Part shown: piece after piece, positions 26,044 through 34,622 of the stretch
Layout: each line of letters begins with the position of its first letter
How positions within the stretch are numbered: the stretch's first letter is position 1
Assembly (NCBI GenBank): GCA_007845485.1
Contig: SDRW01000002.1
Location: forward strand, 124,001 to 188,000
DNA: 64,000 nt
Direction of reading: 5' to 3'
Source of the DNA: TM7 phylum sp. oral taxon 348
GTDB taxonomy: Bacteria > Patescibacteriota > Saccharimonadia > Saccharimonadales > Saccharimonadaceae
Program-made: the position numbers and the translations under genes
The notes under the pieces: generated by a model
What the model was told of the DNA's origin: nothing
Database searches by the model: none
Seen by the model: the letters and a program-made list of their open reading frames with translations, nothing else

Positions 26044-27351
26044 TTATCTTGCGCCAAATAATTGCTCAATTAGTGTTGGCCGTGTTCCAGTCATTTGGGC
26101 TGTAGTTTGTGTTTGTGATATCTTAGTAGGCTGAGCTTTTTCCGCGTTACTAGGATCTGGGCTTATCTGTTTGGCAAAAACTAGGAATCGCTTTTGTGCG
26201 GTACCTAGTGGAGTACATGTTATCAAGGTAATAATTGGATCGTTACCTTTGTAATTTAAAACATGCGTTTCGGTTGGCAATACAGTTTTGGTATCAAAAA
26301 CTTTATAGGCATAGCGCTTAGAGTTGTAATTTATATAAATAACATCATCATTAGTGAGTCGCTCAAGCTGCACGAAGATAAATTTATACGCCCCACTATC
26401 CGACCAGTCGCTACTAGAATGAGCTGAGAATACTGCATTTCCAATTTGACCAGGCAACGCACTTGCGCCTGGGTATCTAACATGGGCAATACCATTTGAC
26501 ATTGCGTCTAGTTGTTGTTTGGCACTACTTCCGACATTGAGCACAATTGGTGCATCGACATTGATTTTCGGTATAATCATCTTATTTTCTGGGCCGACTG
26601 GAACATCTGCGTTTGGATCAATTATAATACTTTCTGGCTGAGATTCGCTTGGTGACACATATGCTTTAACATTGGCAATTAGAAACTGATTATATTGTAA
26701 AAGAAGACCAATTATACAAGCTGTTAGCATTCCTGCTATTGGTATAAAATGACGACTTTTACGGGCTTTTTTTGCTGAATGTTGTGCTTTAGCTATGATG
26801 TCTCGTCGAATTTTATTTAAAGCTTCAGTTTTTGGGGAATTAGAGATATTATCAGATTGGTCGGTGTTATTTTGCCCAGTAAAGATATTTGCAGCAGCAT
26901 TGCCTAATGAACGATTGCGTAACTGCTCCTTTTGTGCATCAAGATTTTTACGTATTTCATTAACGTAGTATTGTTCGTAATATTTTTGATAATAAGTCTG
27001 CCATGCACTATGATATTTTTTCCATTGCTCGGCATTTAATTGCTGTAGGTAAGCTTGATTTGCGGGCTGGTTATTTGTGGTGTATTGATTTTGGTTATTG
27101 TTATTTGTTGGATTATTTGCCGCCGTGTCGCTATTGTGCGAAATATTCAGAATACCAGACTCGTTATTTTGTATGTTTCCTTGATTAGTTAGCGCAGGTT
27201 GATTTTTGCTTTTATAAAGATTGTTAATTTCGTTGCGCACTAAAGATAAAGCCGCCTCTCGCTGATTTGAATTTGTAGGCGTACCATTATCAGAAGTATT
27301 TTGCACTCCTGAATTAGACTGATTTTGTGAAAAATTATATTTTGGATCCAT
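26044..27351 (-). CDS. Sortase with long Asn/Gln-rich N-terminus
   Basis: About 435 residues. The first 200 are rich in Asn and Gln and cytoplasmic; one membrane segment (IPIAGMLTACIIGLLLQYNQF) leads to a sortase domain. The catalytic His is in FSAHSSS, the Cys in TLITCTPLGT and the Arg in AQKRFLVFA; TLITCTP is typical of class D/E sortases. It would join cell-wall-anchored proteins to peptidoglycan or polymerise pili. No LPXTG substrate is visible in the window. The longest frame runs into tRNA-Leu, so a start at 27351 (MDPKYNF) or 27372 is more likely. Confidence 0.85.
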   Translation of the reverse strand: MDPKYNFSQNQSNSGVQNTSDNGTPTNSNQREAALSLVRNEINNLYKSKNQPALTNQGNIQNNESGILNISHNSDTAANNPTNNNNQNQYTTNNQPANQAYLQQLNAEQWKKYHSAWQTYYQKYYEQYYVNEIRKNLDAQKEQLRNRSLGNAAANIFTGQNNTDQSDNISNSPKTEALNKIRRDIIAKAQHSAKKARKSRHFIPIAGMLTACIIGLLLQYNQFLIANVKAYVSPSESQPESIIIDPNADVPVGPENKMIIPKINVDAPIVLNVGSSAKQQLDAMSNGIAHVRYPGASALPGQIGNAVFSAHSSSDWSDSGAYKFIFVQLERLTNDDVIYINYNSKRYAYKVFDTKTVLPTETHVLNYKGNDPIITLITCTPLGTAQKRFLVFAKQISPDPSNAEKAQPTKISQTQTTAQMTGTRPTLIEQLFGAR

Positions 27352-27424
27352 GAATCTAGTATTTTTTCTCATTCTATTATACAATAGATTACGAGTCATA
27401 CAAAGATTTGTCTTTTGTATTTTT

Positions 27425-27511
27425 GCCGCGGTGGTGGAATTGGTAGACACGCTAGACTCAAAATCTGGTGAGCATTAGCTCGTGCCGGTTCAAGTCCGGC
27501 CCGCGGTACCA
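27425..27511 (+). tRNA. tRNA-Leu (CAA)
   Basis: An 87-nt class II tRNA with a long variable arm (TGAGCATTAGCTCG). The acceptor GCCGCGG pairs with CCGCGGT, discriminator A, CCA encoded. Anticodon loop CTCAAAA gives CAA. The T-arm is GCCGGTTCAAGTCCGGC. Confidence 0.95.
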
Positions 27512-27533
27512 CAAATTTATTGATTATATATAG

Positions 27534-27555
27534 ATTGCCTTTTGGCAATTTTTTA
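27534..27555 (+). terminator. Terminator of tRNA-Leu
   Basis: ATTGCC-TTTT-GGCAAT hairpin (27534-27549) followed by a T-run. It ends exactly at the stop of the convergent YjeF-like gene. Confidence 0.75.
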
Positions 27556-28365
27556 TTACTCTGTAATTCCTGCAGAGATAGCCTCTAGCGGTTTACTTGG
27601 ATTCCATAAGTAGTACACCGCCATTACGCTAGCTGTATTACCGCGCCATATCTTTAAGGGCTGGGTCCACTCCATCGTTATAACTTTGCCTCTGTTGGCT
27701 ATTATTATAGTATCTTTATGTAAAGTAGCAATTGTTACTGGGTATGTTACTGTAAATTTATGTAGAGAATCAACAAATTGCAGAAGCTGCATACTAAATG
27801 TCAGAATTTTAGGATAATATACACTACGGAACAGTTTTTGGACTTGCGCAAAACTAGCTACAAAAAGCGTATTTTTACGTTCTAAAATTTGGTTATGGCT
27901 AGATGAAATCAAGTCAATTGCGTCTCTGGTGAGTATTAGCACCCCCTTGTAATCATGTATAAAATCATCATAAACTATTGCGGTTTCGCTGCTTCTACCA
28001 GCATCGCCAATTAATAGAATGCCATTTGCCCACTCTGCTAAAGCGCGCATATTGGGTAAAGCATCACGGCTTAGACTACCGCTTAAGTTACTTGGTGCAA
28101 AATGTGCCTCTGTAATATTAGTTGGGATGCTCTTTTTTAATACATCGGGCAATAAAATACGAGCCTCGCCTATGCCTGTTTTTAATGCTGTGCTATAACT
28201 TTCAGCTACGCCAGCAAAGCCTAATTTATTTCCACCAATTATACCTAATCTACCTGATTGTTCTCGGCGCTCGGGCTTATTCCATAAAATATCTGTAAAA
28301 ATTGGTTCGCCTGGTTTTTGGATTTGCCAAAAGGGAAATTGTTGCATAATAATCCTAAATATCAA
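27556..28365 (-). CDS. YjeF C-terminal/NAD(P)H-hydrate dehydratase-like protein
   Basis: A 269-residue protein of the ribokinase-like fold used by ADP-dependent NAD(P)HX dehydratases. GRLGIIGGNKLGFAGVAESY matches the family's first Gly-rich strand and ALKTGIGEARI the following helix. The usual C-terminal GTGD motif is not present; the end reads WRGNTASVMAVYYLWNP instead, so catalysis may be altered. The first Met overlaps the stop of the exonuclease gene by 11 nt; Met7 would remove the overlap. Function in metabolite repair is tentative. Confidence 0.5.
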   Translation of the reverse strand: MIFRIIMQQFPFWQIQKPGEPIFTDILWNKPERREQSGRLGIIGGNKLGFAGVAESYSTALKTGIGEARILLPDVLKKSIPTNITEAHFAPSNLSGSLSRDALPNMRALAEWANGILLIGDAGRSSETAIVYDDFIHDYKGVLILTRDAIDLISSSHNQILERKNTLFVASFAQVQKLFRSVYYPKILTFSMQLLQFVDSLHKFTVTYPVTIATLHKDTIIIANRGKVITMEWTQPLKIWRGNTASVMAVYYLWNPSKPLEAISAGITE

Positions 28366-29152
28366 TTGTTATACTGACTGGGCAGTGATCACTCCCCATA
28401 ATATCTGGGTGAATTTGTGCTTCTGTTATTTTATTTGCTAGCTTTTCCGATGCCAGCCAATAGTCTATCCTCCAGCCTATATTTCTGGCTCTGGCATTTG
28501 CCCAGTGTGTCCACCAACTATAATAACCATTACCTTTTGTAAAAATTCTAAAAGTGTCTTTAAATCCTGATTGAATAAAAGCATCAAATCCCGCCCGTTC
28601 TTCATTTGTAAATCCATGTTTACCAATATTTGGTTTGGGGTTTGCTAAGTCATCTTCTGTATGGGCTACATTAAGATCGCCGCAAAAAAGTACTGGTTTT
28701 ATAGATTCAAGTTTTTTCATGTATTCAAGCCAAGCTTTATCCCATTTTTGGTGGCGTAATTGTAAACGACTTAAATCACCTTTGCTATTGGGAGTGTAGA
28801 CCGTTGCCACGATAAAATTATCAAACTCTGCTACAATTATTCTACCCTCATTGTTTGGATTGCCATAATCATCTTGATCTAGATTATATTTTTTAACTAT
28901 ATCTTCAGGGAAATCAAGCCAAATATTAAGCGGTTTAGCTTTGCTAAAGATTGCCGTTCCGCTATATCCTGCTCGTTCGGCGCTATTCCATATTTCAAAA
29001 TAATCTGGTAGATCAATCTCGACTTGATTTTTCTTGGCTTTAGTTTCTTGTAGACACAATATATCTGGTTGATGCTCGCTAATAAAAGGTAAAAAAGTAC
29101 CTTTTTTAATAACAGCACGAATTCCATTTACATTCCAAGAGTATAATCTCAT
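28355..29152 (-). CDS. xth: Exodeoxyribonuclease III / AP endonuclease
   Basis: About 265 residues with the family motifs in order: YSWNVNGIRA, CLQETKAKKNQ (metal-binding Glu), GYSGTAIFSK, CGDLNVAHTEDDL, WRIDYWLASE and the terminal GSDHCPVSITID with catalytic Asp-His. It cleaves abasic sites and degrades DNA 3' ends during base-excision repair. The ATG at 29152 follows TGT-TATAAT by 6 nt (29159-29164), predicting a leaderless mRNA. Confidence 0.94.
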   Translation of the reverse strand: MRLYSWNVNGIRAVIKKGTFLPFISEHQPDILCLQETKAKKNQVEIDLPDYFEIWNSAERAGYSGTAIFSKAKPLNIWLDFPEDIVKKYNLDQDDYGNPNNEGRIIVAEFDNFIVATVYTPNSKGDLSRLQLRHQKWDKAWLEYMKKLESIKPVLFCGDLNVAHTEDDLANPKPNIGKHGFTNEERAGFDAFIQSGFKDTFRIFTKGNGYYSWWTHWANARARNIGWRIDYWLASEKLANKITEAQIHPDIMGSDHCPVSITIDI

Positions 29153-29193
29153 ATCCAAATTATAACAGAACTTCGTAGATTGATACTACATAC

Positions 29194-29307
29194 TTGACTT
29201 ATATGTTATAAAGTTGTAGTATAGAGAATGGGTTTGCAAAAAGCTAGCCCAGTACTTTCCGATTTGAAAGCAATAACTAACTATTGCTTTCCCTGTTGTT
29301 TAAGGAT
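29194..29307 (+). promoter_or_regulatory. Promoter and structured leader, copy 1
   Basis: TTGACT (29194-29199), 17-nt spacer, TAGTAT (29217-29222). The leader begins GGGTTTGCAAAAAGCTA at 29230 and forms a perfect 10-bp hairpin, GAAAGCAATA (29266-29275) with TATTGCTTTC (29282-29291), then CCCTGT and the ribosome-binding AAGGAT. The same arrangement is repeated at 29722-29836. Confidence 0.75.
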
Positions 29308-29313
29308 ATGATC

Positions 29314-29625
29314 ATGTCTGATCTTAAAGTTCATGTTCATAACGTGAACGAACTCCTGAGTCCAAAAGGTGACACTATCTATTTGAAAGTCTCAGATTCT
29401 GAGAATGGAGATTCGGCGATCAAAACAATTATTTGCGAATTTGAATCATCGAATCATCACCAAAAAGATGGTGTAGTAACACTTAAGCCTATTGAGAGCC
29501 CTGAATGGTGGAAACGTCCTCGTTCTCCTCGCGTGCGAGTCAATACGAATGAAGAGTACGCTACCATTGAAGAGTCTCTCTTCACTCACGTCTTTAAGTA
29601 TGAACCTGCATCGGTTCTTGCTTAA
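29314..29625 (+). CDS. Hypothetical protein, member 1 of a leader-linked pair
   Basis: About 103 residues from ATG 29314, 8 nt after AAGGAT. It begins MSDLKVHVHNV and contains LKVSDSENGD and a C-terminal TIEESLFTHVFKYEPAS. The start (KVHVxN), the LKVSD block and the LFxxxFxYEPS end are shared with the following gene, so they are paralogues of different length. No signal peptide, membrane segment or known fold. Strong own promoter, conserved leader hairpin and strong terminator indicate an independently controlled, probably abundant product. Confidence 0.75.
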   Translation: MSDLKVHVHNVNELLSPKGDTIYLKVSDSENGDSAIKTIICEFESSNHHQKDGVVTLKPIESPEWWKRPRSPRVRVNTNEEYATIEESLFTHVFKYEPASVLA

Positions 29626-29647
29626 AGTATAAATCCTAAACCACATA

Positions 29648-29684
29648 CCCCGCTGTTTTTTTGTACAGCGGGGTTTTCTTTTTT
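29648..29684 (+). terminator. Strong Rho-independent terminator, copy 1
   Basis: CCCCGCTGT (29648-29656) pairs with ACAGCGGGG (29665-29673) and is followed by TTTTCTTTTTT. Confidence 0.92.
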
Positions 29685-29721
29685 GTCCCATTATTTCTTG
29701 GAATCTTTATAGATTGGTAGT

Positions 29722-29836
29722 TTGACTTATAAACATAAGTATGCTAATATAAAAAGTGGGTTTGCAAAAAGCTAACCTCGTCCTTTCCAATTTGAAAGCA
29801 ATAAATTTTGCTTTCCCTGTCATGTTAGGATTTGCC
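29722..29836 (+). promoter_or_regulatory. Promoter and structured leader, copy 2
   Basis: TTGACT (29722-29727), 17-nt spacer, TAATAT (29745-29750). The leader repeats GGGTTTGCAAAAAGCTA and has an 8-bp hairpin, GAAAGCAA (29794-29801) with TTGCTTTC (29808-29815), then CCCTGT and TTAGGAT. Loop and flanks differ from copy 1 while the stem and its ends are kept. Confidence 0.75.
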
Positions 29837-30271
29837 ATGTGTAACGGCAAACTTTTCAAGGTCCATGTTCGTAATATGCGTGACTTCAAGAAGGCTTGTG
29901 AGTGGCATCGTAACTATCGGCTCGGCTGTGCTGATGCCAAACCTCTTCCAAGCGAGTGTAAGCGCTTTCGTTTGAAAGTGTCTGATGCTGGGAAAAAGTT
30001 AGATCTTGAAGAAGAAACTATTAATTTAGATTTGCTTCAAGATTTTGGTTCCATGTTTAATCTTAATGAACGTGTTTACCATAATGTTTCCCCTAAAGTA
30101 ACTCGTAATTCCTATGGTTTGAACCAAGGTCATGAGGGTGACTTTCGAGTGAAGGTCTTACCAGAGGATGGTTTTGCCTATATTGGGCGAGATTTGTTCT
30201 CACGTACCTTTTGCTATGAGCCTTCGCTGTCGCAATCGATCGATTCTTTGACCGATATCAACAAATCCTAA
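29837..30271 (+). CDS. Hypothetical protein, member 2 of a leader-linked pair
   Basis: About 144 residues from ATG 29837, 5 nt after TTAGGAT. It contains LFKVHVRNMRDF, FRLKVSDAGKKLDL, FRVKVLPEDG and a C-terminal GRDLFSRTFCYEPS, matching the preceding gene at both ends with an insertion in the middle. No recognised domain or export signal. The frame extends upstream to 29756 but that would cover the conserved leader hairpin, so the shorter form is preferred. Confidence 0.75.
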   Translation: MCNGKLFKVHVRNMRDFKKACEWHRNYRLGCADAKPLPSECKRFRLKVSDAGKKLDLEEETINLDLLQDFGSMFNLNERVYHNVSPKVTRNSYGLNQGHEGDFRVKVLPEDGFAYIGRDLFSRTFCYEPSLSQSIDSLTDINKS

Positions 30272-30279
30272 TCCACATA

Positions 30280-30312
30280 CCCCGCTGTTTTTGTACGGCG
30301 GGGGTTTTCTTT
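30280..30312 (+). terminator. Strong Rho-independent terminator, copy 2
   Basis: CCCCGCTGT (30280-30288) pairs with ACGGCGGGG (30295-30303) with one G-U pair, followed by GTTTTCTTT. Nearly identical to the terminator of the paralogue. Confidence 0.9.
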
Positions 30313-30330
30313 ACTTTAATATTAAATGTA

Positions 30331-30813
30331 TTATCTAAATTTTAAAATTCGCTTAGCGTCGCGTTCAATGTCGCGGCGTTTAATGGTTTCGCGTTTATCA
30401 AATTTCTTTTTTCCCTTACCCAGTGAAATTACTAATTTAATAAATTTGCCGCCAGTTAACATTTTTATCGGTACAATCGTAAAGCCCTGTTGTTTCTGTT
30501 CTATTAGATTGTTTAGCTGTTTCCGCGATACTAATAATTTTTTTGGTTCGGTATCTACAGTTTTTTGATTGGCTTTGCCTCTTTCATTTAGCTTTATACT
30601 AAATGATGCGTTATTTAACCAAAGCTCGCCACCGCGGATTGTGGCAAAAGCGCCTTTTAATTGAACGTGACCGTCACGAGCAGCGCGCACTTCACGGCCG
30701 TTAAGAACCATGCCAGCTACAATCTCCTCTTCAAGGTGATAATCAAACTTAGCCCGCTTATTAACAATCTGCGGGATGATGGGCTTTTTATCTTGCTTAG
30801 ATTTTTTTGCCAT
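30331..30813 (-). CDS. smpB: SsrA-binding protein
   Basis: A 160-residue basic protein. NKRAKFDYHLEEEIVAGMVL, NGREVRAARDGHVQLKGAF and the basic tail KGKKKFDKRETIKRRDIERD are the conserved SmpB blocks. It brings tmRNA to stalled ribosomes in trans-translation. I did not find a convincing tmRNA gene in the window. TATAAT lies 10 nt before the ATG. Convergent with the second leader-linked gene and divergent from pyrH. Confidence 0.95.
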   Translation of the reverse strand: MAKKSKQDKKPIIPQIVNKRAKFDYHLEEEIVAGMVLNGREVRAARDGHVQLKGAFATIRGGELWLNNASFSIKLNERGKANQKTVDTEPKKLLVSRKQLNNLIEQKQQGFTIVPIKMLTGGKFIKLVISLGKGKKKFDKRETIKRRDIERDAKRILKFR

Positions 30814-30884
30814 TATTACGGTAATTATAACATAATTATTAACTTCTCTACGAATGATATTGCGTTTTATGGTATACTATACCT

Positions 30885-31595
30885 ATGTACGATCGTATTC
30901 TTCTAAAGCTTTCGGGCGAACAGTTACAAGGAAAATTTGATAGTGGTTTTGATGCAGAACGAGCAGCCTGGATTGCTAAGGAAACGGCAAAAATAACGGC
31001 TTTAGGATCACAAGTTGTGATTATGATTGGCGGTGGTAATTATGCCCGTGGAGCTCAGCTGGCTCATGGCGGTGTTAAACGCGTTAGTGCGGATAATATC
31101 GGTATGCTTGCAACTATGATGAATGCAATTGCATTGGCTGATGTTTTTAATTTTAGCGGAACGCCAGCACGAGCACTTTCTAATATTAAGGCTGATCAGG
31201 TTTTAGATCAATTTACACATCGTCGAGCGATTAGTCATTTAGTTAAACATCGTGTAGTTATAGTAGCTGGAGGAACTGCTCGCCCCTATCTAACTACAGA
31301 TACGGCAGCAGTAAGTTTGGCACTTGAGCTGGATTGTAATCTAATTATAAAGGCTACTAAAGTTGATGGTGTTTATGATAAAGACCCGGTTAGGTTTTCG
31401 GATGCCAAAAAGTTCAATACACTAAGACTCCAGCAGGCGGTAGAACGTCCAGATATTAAAGTTATGGATAAAGCTTCTATCGCGCTTGCTGCTGACTATA
31501 AATTGCCGTTGGTGGTTTGCAAATTGCTACAAGAAGATAATCTAGTACGCGCTGCCAATGGAGAGCATGTCGGCACAAGAATATCTGCTGAATAA
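30885..31595 (+). CDS. pyrH: Uridylate kinase
   Basis: A 236-residue amino-acid-kinase-fold protein: LLKLSGEQLQG, VVIMIGGGNYARG, the GMLATMMNAIALAD segment, IVAGGTARPYLTTDTAA and IKATKVDGVYDKDP. It phosphorylates UMP to UDP. Length matches the family. TATACT preceded by TGG lies 6 nt before the ATG (30873-30878). Its stop codon directly abuts the stop codon of the convergent glycosyltransferase gene. Confidence 0.95.
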   Translation: MYDRILLKLSGEQLQGKFDSGFDAERAAWIAKETAKITALGSQVVIMIGGGNYARGAQLAHGGVKRVSADNIGMLATMMNAIALADVFNFSGTPARALSNIKADQVLDQFTHRRAISHLVKHRVVIVAGGTARPYLTTDTAAVSLALELDCNLIIKATKVDGVYDKDPVRFSDAKKFNTLRLQQAVERPDIKVMDKASIALAADYKLPLVVCKLLQEDNLVRAANGEHVGTRISAE

Positions 31596-32360
31596 TTATT
31601 TACTTTTTTGCTTCCTTGGATCGGTATCTTTGCCGTTATCTTTATCTTCGCCGCCCATATTATATTCATAAATTGGTTTTGTAATGCGTAGGCCATGTGT
31701 ATAACGATATAATTCACCATATATACCTTGGAATATTTGGCGTAATGAGTTATTTCTGTAGCGTCGGTCTGATGCCAGACATCCCATTTTTATAATGCCA
31801 ATTTTATACCCTGCTCTTTTTGCTTTAAGTATAATATCGTAATTTTCCATAATGTATAGAGATTCATCAAATCCATCTACTGCGTTGAAAGCCTCTTTAG
31901 TAATATATAGACAGCCAAATCCAATTGGCCAAGGAGTATATTGCATTAGGCGCATATAGCCGCTCATAAAGTGTGCGCCTGCACGAATAGCTAGATTATC
32001 TGAATTCATCTTCTGGGTAAAACTACCTGCTTGAAAATGCTTTTCATTAACTCGATTTTCAAAAGATTGTATAAAATATTTAGGAAGAATCGTATCTGCA
32101 TCGATAAATACAAGCATATCCCCCGCTGCCTCACTGGCACCAGAATTACGAGCCTTAGATGAGCCCTTTTCGCTTACTTTTATAATTTTAAGAGGTAATT
32201 TACTCGAATAGGCTTCAGCGCACTCGACTGTATTATCTGTGCTTGCAGAGTCAACAACTATAATTTCATCAGGCTTTTTAGTTTGGATGGTAAGTGATTC
32301 AAGAAGATGATCTACAACCCCAGCTTCATTTCGACAAGGAATAATAACGCTAATCTTCAT
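31596..32360 (-). CDS. Family 2 glycosyltransferase
   Basis: A 254-residue GT-A protein. It starts ISVIIPCRNEAGVVDHLL, has the nucleotide-binding IIVVDSASTDNT and the metal-binding DxD in MLVFIDADT. It transfers a sugar from a nucleotide donor, probably to a lipid or envelope glycan. No membrane segment. Start at 32360 is supported by TATACT 6 nt upstream. The neighbouring GT4 gene suggests a small envelope-glycan group. Confidence 0.9.
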   Translation of the reverse strand: MKISVIIPCRNEAGVVDHLLESLTIQTKKPDEIIVVDSASTDNTVECAEAYSSKLPLKIIKVSEKGSSKARNSGASEAAGDMLVFIDADTILPKYFIQSFENRVNEKHFQAGSFTQKMNSDNLAIRAGAHFMSGYMRLMQYTPWPIGFGCLYITKEAFNAVDGFDESLYIMENYDIILKAKRAGYKIGIIKMGCLASDRRYRNNSLRQIFQGIYGELYRYTHGLRITKPIYEYNMGGEDKDNGKDTDPRKQKSK

Positions 32361-32366
32361 AAATAA

Positions 32367-32375
32367 TAGTATAAT
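32367..32375. promoter_or_regulatory. Overlapping divergent -10 boxes
   Basis: Only 21 bp separate the start codons of the GT2 gene (minus, 32360) and the hydrolase-like gene (plus, 32382). TATACT on the minus strand (32367-32372) and TATAAT on the plus strand (32370-32375) overlap by three bases, each exactly 6 nt from its start codon. Confidence 0.6.
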
Positions 32376-32381
32376 AGTATT

Positions 32382-33212
32382 ATGCCTAAAATTTCAACCC
32401 TAAAGCAAATTTATGAAAGACTCAATTGCCAAGAAAAAACGGTCAATGGTGTTTGTTGGTTTGAATGTAATACTAATGCAGACAAGGCTGTGGTGATTTT
32501 CCATGGTGTTACGGGCGGTAAAATTGACATGGCTCCTTTGGCTGAGCGGTATGTTAATTTTGGTTATGCAGTGTATGCTATTGATCTGCCTGGGCATGGA
32601 GGCTCATTGCGTCCTAAATTTGAGAGCTACGATGATTTAGCTGATTGGCTTAACTATACTTTAGAACAAATAGGTAGATTTCCAGATGTGATTATTAGTA
32701 ATTCATTTTCTTCATCTATACTATACCACGCCTTGCGTACAAATAAGATTCCTGATCATACAAAAATAATAATGGCATGCCCAACACCCGATACTACTAT
32801 TCTAGCGGATGCACTACAAAAAATATCAAATAATCTGCCAGAAAATTTTAGCTGGAGTGTCTATAATAGCAGACCTATTCGTGGAGTGCGTGTTGCTGTT
32901 GCGCTGAAAACTCGCCAAAAAGCGGCTTGGAATTGGCTAATTGAGTCTGAACGTTATAAAAAGGATAACTTGACTTTACGCGATTCTGATATTTTAACAA
33001 CCTTACTCTACGAAAATAACCCTTATGTACATGGTATTGCATTAGAATATCAAAAGAGAATAACCTTAATTATTGGCGGAAAAGATAATGTCGCTCCCCC
33101 GAAAACAGCGTCCATTATGCATGAACTTTTACCCGAGGCACGTATCATCAGTGTGCCAGCTGCAGGTCATATCTTGCATTTTGAAGCTCTAGAGGCGTAT
33201 CCAGAGCCCTAA
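32382..33212 (+). CDS. Alpha/beta hydrolase-like protein
   Basis: A 276-residue protein. VVIFHGVTGGKIDMAPLAER and AVYAIDLPGHGGS match the early strands of alpha/beta hydrolases, and GKDNVAPP with AAGHILHFE match the acid and His of the triad. The nucleophile elbow reads ISNSFSSSI, without the usual Gly-x-Ser-x-Gly, so the catalytic serine is uncertain. No signal peptide. Leaderless-type start (TATAAT 6 nt upstream). Substrate unknown. Confidence 0.75.
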   Translation: MPKISTLKQIYERLNCQEKTVNGVCWFECNTNADKAVVIFHGVTGGKIDMAPLAERYVNFGYAVYAIDLPGHGGSLRPKFESYDDLADWLNYTLEQIGRFPDVIISNSFSSSILYHALRTNKIPDHTKIIMACPTPDTTILADALQKISNNLPENFSWSVYNSRPIRGVRVAVALKTRQKAAWNWLIESERYKKDNLTLRDSDILTTLLYENNPYVHGIALEYQKRITLIIGGKDNVAPPKTASIMHELLPEARIISVPAAGHILHFEALEAYPEP

Positions 33213-33281
33213 AAAGCTTTTATTTTATGGGTGTTATATGTTTAGCCTAAGTGAATTTATAGAATATGGTATAATAACCTT

Positions 33282-34541
33282 ATGAAGATAGCGTTCTTTA
33301 TTGATGATTACCTACCATCAGTACACGGCGTGGCGACATCAACTTTAGTCTACAAGCAGGCGCTTGAATCGCTTGGTCATGAGGTTTTTGTGATTGCCCC
33401 AAAGGTTAAGGGATATGAGGATAATGATGATCATGTGATTCGCCTTTCATCTATGAAAAACTATATTTTTGAAAAGCGCTACACAGCTAGCCTATATCCT
33501 GGATTAGCTAAAAAGCTTGATAAATATGAGTTTGATATTGTTCATAGTCAAACTCAGTTTCAACTAGGAGTTTTGGCTCATCTAGTAGCTAGACGGCAGA
33601 ATATCCCTCACGTAACAACTATACATACACTTTATACTGAACTAATCAATGATTATCCAATGATGATCATTACTGGAATTACGGCTATAACTGTTGCGAT
33701 GCCGATAGTCCTTGGTATTAAGCCAATTTTACCTGAAATCTCAGCAGAAAAGCTTCGAAACTTAAGTAAAGATAGTCTTAAAGAAATGATATCTCGCCAG
33801 GGTTGGCGCTTAACGGCGGCTTTTGCAAATAAATGCGATGCCTGTATATCACCGTCAAAGCACTTAGAACGTATTTTGATTGAAGAGGGCGGTTTGAATG
33901 CGCCTTGCTATAATTTCCCAAACAGTATTGATACTAAAAAATATCGCTCGGCGCGCGCGGAAGATTCTCCTATTGAAAAGAAGCCTGGTGAGAAGTTTAT
34001 TATTTGTGTAGCACGTTTGAGTCCTGAAAAACGCCAGATCACGCTGGTTGATTCAATGGCTCATGTTAGCGATAAAAATATAAAATTAATCTTAGCTGGT
34101 GGCGGTCCTTTTGAAAAGGAGCTACGAGTAAGGATTTCTGAACTTGGTTTGGAGGATCGAGTGATTCTTACAGGAATGCAATCAAGTGATAAAGTAGCCT
34201 CTCTTCTTAAGCAAGCCGATGTTTTTGCTCTTGCTTCCTACCATTTTGATAATCAACCAATGACCTTCCTAGAGGCTTCGGCTGCAGGATTGCCAATAGT
34301 CTACTGTGATGAACAAATGACTGAAGGACTCAGGAAATCTAATTCTATTTTGACTGATGGAATTGAAGGAAAAGACTTTGCTAAGGTATTCAATGATTTA
34401 CTTTCTAATAAGGAGCGTCTAGCAAAAATGTCTCGTGCTGCCCTTAGAGTAGCTAAATCTTTCGATTCATTGACTATGGCTAAAAAGCTACTAGAACTTT
34501 ATAGCAGTTTGATCGAAACTCGGAAAAATCTAGAATCATAA
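33282..34541 (+). CDS. Family 4 glycosyltransferase
   Basis: A 419-residue GT-B protein. The N-terminal domain has IAFFIDDYLPSVHGVATSTL and HSQTQFQLG; the C-terminal domain has FIICVARLSPEKRQ, LILAGGGPFEKEL and the donor-binding PMTFLEASAAGLPIV. Sequence style resembles diacylglycerol glucosyltransferases and mannosyltransferases (TIHTLYTEL, CISPSKHLE), so glycolipid synthesis is plausible. TGG-TATAAT lies 6 nt before the ATG (33270-33275). Confidence 0.9.
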   Translation: MKIAFFIDDYLPSVHGVATSTLVYKQALESLGHEVFVIAPKVKGYEDNDDHVIRLSSMKNYIFEKRYTASLYPGLAKKLDKYEFDIVHSQTQFQLGVLAHLVARRQNIPHVTTIHTLYTELINDYPMMIITGITAITVAMPIVLGIKPILPEISAEKLRNLSKDSLKEMISRQGWRLTAAFANKCDACISPSKHLERILIEEGGLNAPCYNFPNSIDTKKYRSARAEDSPIEKKPGEKFIICVARLSPEKRQITLVDSMAHVSDKNIKLILAGGGPFEKELRVRISELGLEDRVILTGMQSSDKVASLLKQADVFALASYHFDNQPMTFLEASAAGLPIVYCDEQMTEGLRKSNSILTDGIEGKDFAKVFNDLLSNKERLAKMSRAALRVAKSFDSLTMAKKLLELYSSLIETRKNLES

Positions 34542-34622
34542 ATTAGTGTATTGTATTTTTTATTACGCTTGTGTTAAAATCTTCTTAATAATTAATATAG
34601 TTAACGCAGGGAGTGTGGCCAA

